This document shows positions 9,785 through 17,700 of a DNA stretch of 64,000 nt, piece after piece. The stretch's first letter is position 1. Every line of letters starts with the position of its first letter. The notes beneath the pieces were generated by a model that saw nothing but the letters and a program-made list of their open reading frames with translations, was not told the DNA's origin and did no database searches. Source of the DNA: Symsagittifera roscoffensis. Taxonomy: Eukaryota; Xenacoelomorpha; Acoela; Convolutidae. The position numbers and the translations under genes were made by a program. The stretch lies in the NCBI RefSeq assembly GCF_963678635.1, contig NC_087068.1, forward strand, positions 54,336,213 to 54,400,212, given 5' to 3'.

Positions 9785-10090
9785 CGTCGGTGAGCGACCG
9801 GGTGTTTAAAGGTCCAAAGGTATTGTCATGAGGTAATCCATCCAGGTCTACATGTCGGAGTGAGGTCGAGGAGCTGAATTTCTCCTGCTCTGCGTCAATT
9901 CCTCAGGTGGCGTCAATTCCCGGGCTCTCTGTCGGACGTCCGTAAGGGACCGCGTGTTCAAGGGTCCAAAGGTGTTGTCCTGAGGCAATCCATTCAAGTC
10001 TGCATGTCGGAGCGTAGTCGTAGAGCTGAACTGCTCCTGCTCTGCTAGCAGCCAATCCACGCCTGGTATCCGATACAATCGCGACACCGT
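9785..10090. repeat. 152-bp tandem duplication inside E1 ORF-B
   Basis: Two adjacent copies of a segment encoding GLP-DNTFGPLNTRSLTDVR-like peptide. For example, AATCCA starts at 9835 and at 9987, an offset of 152 bp. Because 152 is not a multiple of three, the duplication shifts the frame. E2 has a single copy. This is one of the lesions that splits E1 ORF-B. Confidence 0.82.
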
Positions 10091-10111
10091 GGGACTTTCT
10101 CCGCCAATCAT
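9848..10111 (-). pseudogene. E1 ORF-B, frameshifted middle fragment
   Basis: 87 codons in a third frame joining the two large ORF-B pieces. It matches E2 near 49520-49690: SRLYRIPGVDWLLA against SRLYSITGVDWLIA, and DNTFGPLN against NNTMGPVN. It is set off by an indel at ~10120-10150 and by the 152-bp duplication downstream. It marks ORF-B as originally continuous. Confidence 0.72.
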
Positions 10112-10149
10112 TCACATCGCGTCCTCCCGACACGTCAGGGTATTCATGT

Positions 10150-11694
10150 TCAATTTTGTGGACATGTCTGTCTTATACTGTCCCCAATGACTCGGGTCTG
10201 ATCGGTTCCAAAGCAGCAGGCTGCCTGGTTTACTCCCTCCGCAGGCACGGCGCTCGTAGACGGTCCTGCTGCTGAAGCAGGGTTTGCCGTGGCGGGCGGA
10301 TCGTTCCTCCTAGACACGGTCTGGGAGTTATTTCTGTTCTGAACCACTGATCTACCGTGTCGGCTTTCAAGAGGTTGTGTTCTGGGAGGAGGAGCAGTCC
10401 CTAGCCTCTCTCTCACGTTTGAGCTCGGAGCGGTGGGTGCGGCTACAGCCGTCTCCATTGCCAAGGGCCCTAGGCGGTCGACGAGGGATTCGGGCACGCT
10501 TGCCCTTATTCTACTTCCTCCAGTCGTTGAGCTGGTCCGAGCCAGAGAACTGGTCGCCCTCGATTCCTGCTCCATTTCCCTCAATTGCGTCTGAAATACA
10601 TCATTCATCCAGTGTCTCCCTCGTTGGGTGTTGAAATGTATCCCATCTCTGGTAAGCGCAATGTGATCAATCATGCGCAGCGTGTTTTCGAGATCCAGAA
10701 GTCGCAACTCGCCAGGGTTGCTTCTCACCAGATTACGGATCATTTCGTTCCACCGTGTCACGTTGCCATTCATGAAATCTGCCACTGTGGTGCCCCTCAG
10801 CGGGTTTTGTGGTATCGTGCACAGCACCACAAACTTGGGCCTGTACTTTTCCTTCAGTTCATTCAGGAGGCATACCAGCAGAGGCTCCCACTTGCACTCG
10901 GGAGTCACTGGGGCTCTCGAGACGTCGTTAGTTTCTAGCATTATCACCAGCGTATCCAGGTGATCCTCGCTTTGGAATTCCATAATCTTGATGACCTGGG
11001 CCACTGAAGCTCCTCCAAAGGACAAAGTGGTTGTCTGACCATAGACGAAGATCTCATTCAGATCCCTCACCAAACTGTCGCCTATGATCAGGTGGCGACT
11101 CCCTGGGGGAATTACCTGGTCGCTCGTAGCGGGGTTCCAGCTCATGTCATTCAGGCAGGCTCGAGGATGCTCCGCAGCTATTTGCGTGAACTGGTGCCGT
11201 GTCATCAGATTCTTCCTAATATCTACCACGCGGGACTTTTGATAGGTTCTGCCATGCGCAGTCCCCGAGGGCACTATCGTGTGGGGTGCTCGCTCCGAGC
11301 TATTAGATGATTGATCACGACGCTGGGAAGGAACGATCCTACCCAATGTTCGTCCAGTGGTTCGGTTGATCTCCTCCATTGTCGCTCTGGCCACTTGGTT
11401 GAACGATTCTTGGAACTGAGGGGCGAGGTAAGTGTCAGAAGGGTCTGGTATCGTGAACCTTTGACTAGAAGCAGACAGTCGTGTCTGCTGAGGAGTCTCG
11501 GGCTCTCTCGATGCACGCAAATCCAGAACCTCGGGCCCTCTCGATACACACAGCTCCTGGGCTGTTGTCCCGGGGCGTGTGTCATTGGATCCCTCCGAGG
11601 ATCTCATGCTCGCCAGAACTTTCGGTGACACTTGGCTCACCTTTGCCATATACAGCTCCTTCAGGTGCTTTATTTCATCCTCCTTATAAGCCAC
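10150..11694 (-). CDS. E1 ORF-B, SGNH-hydrolase-like domain
   Basis: 514 codons. Residues ~200-370 show the SGNH/GDSL blocks in order: block I HLIIGDSLVRDL with the nucleophile Ser in GDS (residue ~207); a block II-like SFGGASV (~225); block III ETND (~254, usually GxND); and block V TRDGIHF with the catalytic Asp/His pair (~350-353). E2 keeps GDS and TTDGIHF. Ser, Asp and His are thus present, while the oxyanion Gly of block III is replaced by Glu here. The family includes esterases, lipases and acetylhydrolases; esterase domains of this fold are also known in CR1-type LINE ORF1 proteins. The flanks are disordered and Ser/Thr/Arg-rich. It continues in frame from 11767-12291 across one stop codon. 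Confidence 0.8.
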   Translation of the reverse strand: MAYKEDEIKHLKELYMAKVSQVSPKVLASMRSSEGSNDTRPGTTAQELCVSRGPEVLDLRASREPETPQQTRLSASSQRFTIPDPSDTYLAPQFQESFNQVARATMEEINRTTGRTLGRIVPSQRRDQSSNSSERAPHTIVPSGTAHGRTYQKSRVVDIRKNLMTRHQFTQIAAEHPRACLNDMSWNPATSDQVIPPGSRHLIIGDSLVRDLNEIFVYGQTTTLSFGGASVAQVIKIMEFQSEDHLDTLVIMLETNDVSRAPVTPECKWEPLLVCLLNELKEKYRPKFVVLCTIPQNPLRGTTVADFMNGNVTRWNEMIRNLVRSNPGELRLLDLENTLRMIDHIALTRDGIHFNTQRGRHWMNDVFQTQLREMEQESRATSSLARTSSTTGGSRIRASVPESLVDRLGPLAMETAVAAPTAPSSNVRERLGTAPPPRTQPLESRHGRSVVQNRNNSQTVSRRNDPPATANPASAAGPSTSAVPAEGVNQAACCFGTDQTRVIGDSIRQTCPQN

Positions 11695-11766
11695 CTGTAG
11701 ATCTTCGTATTTTTTCTTCCATTCGTCTCTTTCTCGAGCTATTGCCCTATACTCCTGGAGTTTGGC

Positions 11767-12291
11767 TTACAGCTCGCTTTGATCTTTCTCCTTCTTCTCC
11801 AGCGTCTCGATCGTCTCCGACGTCTGGATCTCTATTTCACTCACCCTCACTTTCTTCGAAGGAGGAGCAGCTGTAGGAGAGTCGACCGAATGTGACGGGC
11901 CTGGCCCATTACGTTGTCTCTTCGCTCCGATGAGTGGCTGCGCCGGTTGGACTGGTAAGGGCATCTCACCTAGCCGGTGGTCCCTCTGCTCACCTAGTCC
12001 TGGCTCACGAGCCAGGTCGTGGCCAGACATTTCTCCACGCCTCCATCTCATCAGTCGATTTCGGCCTCTCTTGGCGGTCCCGGACTCACCGAAGGCCAAC
12101 ATCAACACGACTTCCGTGGGGCGATTCCCTCGACCCTCTCGTCCTAATGCATTGAGGAGCGCGACCACAAACATCGCCAGCCCCGGGTCTTCCCGTGTGA
12201 AATCACAATCGATCAGCCGCTGATAGATCTCGTCTAGAGTCGCTCCTAGACTCGCTGAGAGGAATTCCATGAGTTCGTTCGTATCACCCAT
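11767..12291 (-). CDS. E1 ORF-B, N-terminal segment
   Basis: 174 codons starting at an ATG that matches the E2 start at 47351. Conserved with E2 over residues 1-90: IYQRLIDCDF against IYRRLIDRDF, a GN/DRPTEV(V/L)LM block, then RWRRGEMSG against RWRNGALSG. It ends in a Lys/Glu coiled-coil-like tail and a TAA; E2 is open at that point and continues into the SGNH domain. A splice-acceptor-like sequence lies about 90 nt upstream. The small helical N-domain is unrecognised. Confidence 0.75.
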   Translation of the reverse strand: MGDTNELMEFLSASLGATLDEIYQRLIDCDFTREDPGLAMFVVALLNALGREGRGNRPTEVVLMLAFGESGTAKRGRNRLMRWRRGEMSGHDLAREPGLGEQRDHRLGEMPLPVQPAQPLIGAKRQRNGPGPSHSVDSPTAAPPSKKVRVSEIEIQTSETIETLEKKEKDQSEL

Positions 12292-12375
12292 TTCTTATCG
12301 TGTTGATTCTTGCTGTCGTGTAGTGTCTTCCTGTCTCGTTTCGATTCAATGGATTCAATAAACAATTTTGATCAA

Positions 12376-12398
12376 TCAAGATCTAAAAAACAAGTCGC
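12376..12398 (-). promoter_or_regulatory. Splice-acceptor-like site upstream of E1 ORF-B
   Basis: Element sense reads ACTTGTTTTTTAG then ATC, with the AG at 12384-12383, about 91 nt before the ORF-B ATG. E2 has ACTTCTTTTCTAG then ATC at the homologous place (47261-47276). Both are followed by TTGATCA. A pyrimidine tract plus AG kept in two diverged elements suggests that ORF-B is expressed from a spliced RNA. Confidence 0.5.
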
Positions 12399-12555
12399 GA
12401 CTTAAAACCATCAATTTTGGATACAACATCATTCAACTCTTTAAAACTCTCCATTGAAATTCTCTTCTTAATTCTGATTTAAAAATTTAGCACCAAGGTG
12501 GATCGTCCATCTTTAACTTTGTCAGAGTAGCACGAATGAGCGCTGTCACCTTGAT

Positions 12556-12575
12556 GACCTGGAGTACTCCAGGTC
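12556..12575. repeat. Perfect 20-bp palindrome in the E1 spacer
   Basis: GACCTGGAGT followed directly by its reverse complement ACTCCAGGTC. As RNA it would fold into an 8-bp stem with a four-base loop. It sits between the macro-like ORF and ORF-B. I do not see it in E2. Confidence 0.85.
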
Positions 12576-12765
12576 TTTTATGACACAAAACATAAAACAT
12601 ATCATAACAATAACATAACACATAAACACATAAACATCACACACCTATACTATCACATAAAAACATAATCCCTAATACTGTACCTAAAACCTAACCTAAT
12701 CTAAAACTTGACTCTAATTCTTATCGAGTAACTTAACAAAAACCACTTATCGCCGAGCGCAATTC

Positions 12766-13749
12766 TTAGCATATGCTCAGATAGTATTTTTTATGTAAGT
12801 AAACTTCTATGTCAGTCTCTGAAAATATCACTTGTACAAGTGCGTACAACTCTCTCGGATGTAGCTTTCCCCTATTAGGATCGTATACTGGCAACGAGAG
12901 AGAGGTCACTCCTCTCTCAACCAAAAAATCCCTAAGTCGAGTCAAGGCCAATACCAAGCTCTTTGGATCTACGTGTTGTCTATCAGTGGCCTTGGTAACC
13001 AGGAAACACAAATATTTCCCTGGTATCTGTGATGCAACAGGGGGCAGCGCTATCATCCCTCCCACACCAGGCCTCTGTTTCCATGAAAACTCGATATTCT
13101 TATACTCTCTTTTGAAGTCAGCCGCTAGTGCTGTTTTGAAGCTTACGTCCGCGGTTATCGCTATGGCGCACGTGCGTTCCGTGAGTATGAAATCGCTGTC
13201 CGTTATGACGATATTGTTCGAATAATGGTTCGGTAGATCAAAATACGATTCAAACATTCGTCCAAAAGGTGATTTTTTAGCATTCTCGCCCTCTGTCTCT
13301 AGTTCTCCGGTTTCTCTTGCCGATTTTAATTTTTTTATTATCAGATTTTCGGTGTGGGTGAGTCCTACCCCCACTCCCCGGACAGAAATATCCATCGACG
13401 TCCCCGTCGATCGCCCAAAGTCTAGGAGATCGAGGTTGGATTGTGGAACACGTAGAGGACCATCTGGGGCGACCCAGTTGGACTCGGTATTGTCATGACT
13501 GATGTATTTGATGCCGTCTTTATCGACGTCCTGAATCGTCAGGATCGTCTCTTTTGGATCTGTCGGCAGATCATGGAGCCATTCGAGTACGCGCAAGTTC
13601 GTTAGTTCTTGCTCATGAGTCTGTTCCGCTTCTGGTTCGAACTCCACTTCCGGTTCTGATCGATCGTCGATCCAATCTTGATCCATATCATTCACCAAGT
13701 CGATTTCTTCTAGCATCGCCACTTCGTCCAGTCCCACTTGCGAGTCCAT
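12766..13749 (-). CDS. E1 macro-domain-like module, C-terminal to integrase
   Basis: 327 codons. The first ~120 residues are an acidic linker. From ~178 to 322 the pattern fits a macro (ADP-ribose-binding) domain: a DSD-containing strand; CAIAITADVSFKTALAADFK, matching the family's 'iaHcVSaDfkMgkGIAlqF' stretch; GKYLCFLVTKAT; an LxxLRDFL helix; TSLSLPVYDPNRGKL in place of the Gly-rich catalytic loop; and a final DIEVYL strand. The layout is closest to Poa1p/TARG1-like macro domains. The canonical Gly-rich loop is changed (DPNRGKL), so binding rather than hydrolysis is possible. E2 46135-46953 conserves it strongly. In E2 the linker is in frame with the integrase, so it is the C-terminus of Pol. 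Macro domains in viruses reverse host ADP-ribosylation; a similar role here is inference. Confidence 0.68.
   Translation of the reverse strand: MDSQVGLDEVAMLEEIDLVNDMDQDWIDDRSEPEVEFEPEAEQTHEQELTNLRVLEWLHDLPTDPKETILTIQDVDKDGIKYISHDNTESNWVAPDGPLRVPQSNLDLLDFGRSTGTSMDISVRGVGVGLTHTENLIIKKLKSARETGELETEGENAKKSPFGRMFESYFDLPNHYSNNIVITDSDFILTERTCAIAITADVSFKTALAADFKREYKNIEFSWKQRPGVGGMIALPPVASQIPGKYLCFLVTKATDRQHVDPKSLVLALTRLRDFLVERGVTSLSLPVYDPNRGKLHPRELYALVQVIFSETDIEVYLHKKYYLSIC
13373..13384 (-). promoter_or_regulatory. Internal copy of the PPT-like 12-mer (macro ORF)
   Basis: Element sense TGTCCGGGGAGT, identical to the 12-mer next to the 3' LTR. Here it is read as VRGV, not as the SGES of the Pol linker. 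The E2 homologue at 46332-46343 is also identical. Confidence 0.5.
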
Positions 13750-13753
13750 GAAA

Positions 13754-14749
13754 TCACTTACAACTATCCTGTCTACAACGAATCCTCGCCGTACGGATTG
13801 TATTTCTTCTGGTTTTTTCCTCTCTTGCTTTGGCGTGTTTCCATAGTGAGAGGAAAGTCAGGCTGTATTCCTTTGTCAATTTCAATTTGTTCTGGTCAGT
13901 CCCAGTCTTCCTCGCATAGGGTAGAGTTTCATCGTCCACCTCTACTCGCTCGGTCAACTCGAGATCCAGTGGTAGGTCGCAGTCGTCCGCCACCTCATTC
14001 CCGTCGTTTTTGTCGCGAGTACCCCTTTCATTCACTTCACAAGCAGGATCCACTATCAAATAGTCTCCCTCTTGCATGTCCGCTGGGATGCACCAATCCT
14101 CTGACGAGGCATTGTGTGGTTTGATGTTTTCATAATGAGCTGCTCTTCCAGTGCTCAATCGATAAAAACAACCTCCTTGGTGCACTTCTGTTATCTGAAA
14201 TGGACCACGCCATTTTTTTAAATAATTTCTTGGTTCCTTTTGATGGAACCACTTCCTGGAACACCCAGACGTAGTCGCCAACTGAGTAGGCTTTCGCATC
14301 AGCTGTCCTTTTATCAAACCTCCTTTTTTGTCTAATTTGCGCCTGTTGCGTATTCCTCCTGCATAAGTCCTTGAGGTCCTGCTGTCTTCTAATAACATCC
14401 CGCACGTCTGCGCTGCTGTCCTCTTCCCCTCATATTCAGGGTAGAAAAACGTCAACGGGAGCGCTTTTTCATGACCCGTTAACATCATGTGCGGACTTAT
14501 TCCCGTGGTGGAATGCTCCGTGCTGTTGTAAGCACCCATCACTTGCGGCAAGTGCTTGTCCCAGTCATCCATGTAACGCGAGCAGTAGACTCTCAGCATG
14601 GATACCAGTGTGCGGTTTTGCCTCTCGACTAGGCCATTAGTTTGCGGGTGATAAGTGGTCGAGTGGGCCTGCGCTACCTGCGACCTTTTCATCAACTCCT
14701 TCGTGAGATCACCCACGAATGCTTTGCCATTGTCCGATTGGAACGTCAT
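13754..14749 (-). CDS. E1 integrase, second half (DDE core end and GPF module)
   Basis: 331 codons, out of frame with the upstream Pol ORF. Residues 1-10 hold the second catalytic Asp (QSDNGKAF). The catalytic Glu is in THGLVERQ-type context (NGLVERQNR, ~47). A GPY/F-type module follows (KWRGPFQITEVH). Near residue 265 the frame goes wrong relative to E2: after TLPYA the residues become Lys/Arg-rich nonsense, so the last ~60 codons are probably not native. Compared with E2, about 11 bp are missing just upstream of the Asp, which separates the two integrase halves. Confidence 0.85.
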   Translation of the reverse strand: MTFQSDNGKAFVGDLTKELMKRSQVAQAHSTTYHPQTNGLVERQNRTLVSMLRVYCSRYMDDWDKHLPQVMGAYNSTEHSTTGISPHMMLTGHEKALPLTFFYPEYEGKRTAAQTCGMLLEDSRTSRTYAGGIRNRRKLDKKGGLIKGQLMRKPTQLATTSGCSRKWFHQKEPRNYLKKWRGPFQITEVHQGGCFYRLSTGRAAHYENIKPHNASSEDWCIPADMQEGDYLIVDPACEVNERGTRDKNDGNEVADDCDLPLDLELTERVEVDDETLPYARKTGTDQNKLKLTKEYSLTFLSLWKHAKAREEKTRRNTIRTARIRCRQDSCK

Positions 14750-17700
14750 GCCTCGCTATCCACACATTTATCAAATGATCACATGTTTCTTCCGCCGATG
14801 CTGTCATGCAGGGTGCTGCTTCCGCATACTTCGAAAAATGGTCGATCATTACCAGCACCTGATTATAGCCCGTTGCTGTCATGCAGATTTTCTGATGATC
14901 AATTTGCACGACTTCGTTGAATCCCGACGACTCTATTGACTGCAGGGGGAACCTTAGTTTCCTGGGAACCTTCGCCTGCTGACATGGCAGGCATGCGGCA
15001 ATCCACTTCTCACAAGCCTTCTTCAATCCCGTCCATTCGAATCGTTTCTGTATCCTGTTGTACATTTTGTCCACGCCTTGATGGCCCATCTGATCATGTG
15101 AGCGAAAGAGCAATTCGGTTTGGTACAACTGAGGTAATACTATTGAATTGTATTTATAAAGGACCTTGTCCTCCTTTTTTCGCTTGCAGGCAACGATTCC
15201 CTCCTTATTCAGGTACAACAAGTCGTTTCGCTTCAGGTAGAATTGCTTTAAGATCTTGTAGCTGTCTTCTTCCAAGTCTCCCTTGTCAGGTGCTCCATTC
15301 TCGATCCATCTCTTCAGACTGCTCGTCATTCTATCATTTCGTTGAGCCCTTAGGAGATCCGACAGCCTGTACCTGGCTTTCAAATACGTCTTTACCACGT
15401 TCATTTGCCCACTCCTTATCTCCGGAGCATGAGCATCGTCCATCAACTTGACACACCATATCTTTTTCAAAGGCGTCGCTTCCTGCACAGATGGTTCCAG
15501 ATTGGTACGGACGACCGTACCATGTGGCAGCAATCTGGTTGGGCGTTTCGAAACTGATATCAGCTCGAGCTCGTCTGCGGCATTATCTTCCACAGTGCCC
15601 TCTTCATCTGAGGTGTATCTGTCCCTGTCTGGATCCTGATGTGTTTCTCGGTCCAGCCCACGCTGCTTCCAGTCTACCAATAAGGAGTGGATTGCGATCT
15701 CTGACATATCGGAATTGGAAGTTGTTTCAGACGTGTTGTCCCAGGACTGGGGCCTCGAGTCAACACTTGAGTCGACTGATTTCCCAACATCATATTCCAA
15801 GTTGTCTGAGATGTTTCTCGACTCCCCGGACAAAACTCTGTCCATCGGTCGCTTCAAACCCGACTCCCCGGACAAAATTCTGCCCCTAGGTGGTCTCGTC
15901 AACCTCTCCCCGGACAAGTCGTCCTGCACGGGCTCAAAGGTGTCTGACTCCTCAGACGAGTCGTCCTTGACTGGCTCGAAGGTGTAAGACTCCCCGGACA
16001 TTGTCTCGTCCACGGACGAACAATCTGGGCTCGGCTCGTATTCTTCTTTTGCATCCGTGAAATGCACTCTCCTCGTGAAGCTAGATTTCGACCTGATCCT
16101 GACTTCCTCAGTAGTTTGGTTCTGATTCAGTGTTCCATATTCAGTGAACGAAGTTCTCAACAAGACCTCCTTCGGCATCGAGCTCACCAGCTGGTTGACA
16201 ATCGACCTGCAATCCCGTTCAACGCCTCGGCTGCGAATGGACACTGGCCTCTTCTCTGTTCTCTCGGTGACCGTCAACTGCTGCATGGTCTCCATCCATT
16301 CACGATCATGCCTATCCACTTCCCTGTCCAACAAGTCACGGAGCTTTCTCATGACGTCCGGCGCCACGTTCACCGTCCTGTTCAATAGAGCCATGCTGTT
16401 TATGCCCAGCCTGGTAAGTTCTTGCTGTACCAAGTTGGATCGGACTAGCAGATCCAACGGAACGGGCTCGCCTCTGGCTAAAAGCTTTATCTCCGCGGCC
16501 GTCTCCACTGGAAGGTCAGGGTGTCCGGGTATAGGATGTCCTGACTTGTCTAACCACCTAGTAAGTGGCAGCTTGTCGTAGGTTTCTTTGTCCAGAAAGG
16601 AAAACCCGTCTTTGATCTCTGATTGGTTAGCCTGTTTCTCCTCGAGGCGCTCATAAAATTCTGTCTTTTTGCTGAGGCTATCTGCGTTCTGGTGCTTGTC
16701 ACGGGTACGGTGCTCTATGATCATATGGTATCCATCCAGGCGCACAATCCAACGACCAATATAACTTTGGTCCATCGAATAGGTTTTCAGCCAGGCCAGG
16801 GCACGATTATCCACACGTAACTTGAAGGGAGCACTCCCCAAGTAGGCTCTGTATTTTTCCACGAAAGTGATCACCGCAAACATCTCCGCTTTTGGTGCGC
16901 CGTACTTCCTTTCAGTATCACTCAGGACTTTACTCCCGTAGGCTATCGGACGAAGAACAGTTCTCCCGTTCCACTCCTGCTCCTGGTGAAGTATGCCCGA
17001 TATCGCAACTACTGATGCATCCGTATCCAGCACGAACATCCCCTTCTCTGTTGGCATGCCGAGGACCCGTGCCTCGCAAAGTTCACGTTTGATGTTTTCA
17101 AATGAAACTTGTGCCTCATCAGTCCAGGTGAACTTTTTGCCCTTGTTTCTCATCAACCTCTGCATGGGGTATATTTTGTCAGCATACCCCTTGATGAACT
17201 CTCGATAATAATTAGCGAATCCCAGAAAACTCATCAGCTGGGTATCTGTTTTAGGTGCCTTCCAGGTCAGCACCGCTTCAATCGCTACGGGATCTGGTCT
17301 CACTCCATGTTTGTCAACCAGGCTGCCCAGATACTTTATGGAATCCCTGAGGATTTCACACTTAGAGGGCTTACATTTCAGACCCGCCTGCTTCATGCAA
17401 GAAAACACCTCCTCCAACCTCTCTATGTGGTCTTCTAAGGTTGGTGTTGCAATCACGACATCATCGACATAACACATGATGAGATTCCCGTATTTCTTAG
17501 TGACGCTCGTGAGTGCCTGGGCCATCAGTCGCTGGAATGTGGCCGTCGCGTTGCACAATCCAAACGGCATCCTCTTCCACTGGAACATTCCCAGCTCACA
17601 CGCGAAGCCTGTTTTCTCTCGATCTTGCTTTCTGAGTGGCACTTGCCAGAACGCAGAGCCCAAATCCAACGTCGTGAAGAACTTCGCGTCCCCCAGCTTG

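Larger units (their letters stand above)
12292..12765 (-). other. E1 spacer between the Pol polyprotein and ORF-B
   Basis: No gene. In element sense it first has an AT-rich tract built from repeats of TTATGTG/ATGTTATG, also found in E2 at ~46990-47040. Then come a perfect 20-bp palindrome, and finally a pyrimidine-rich AG just before ORF-B. A promoter, a splice acceptor or an internal ribosome entry region would each fit this position. Confidence 0.6.
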
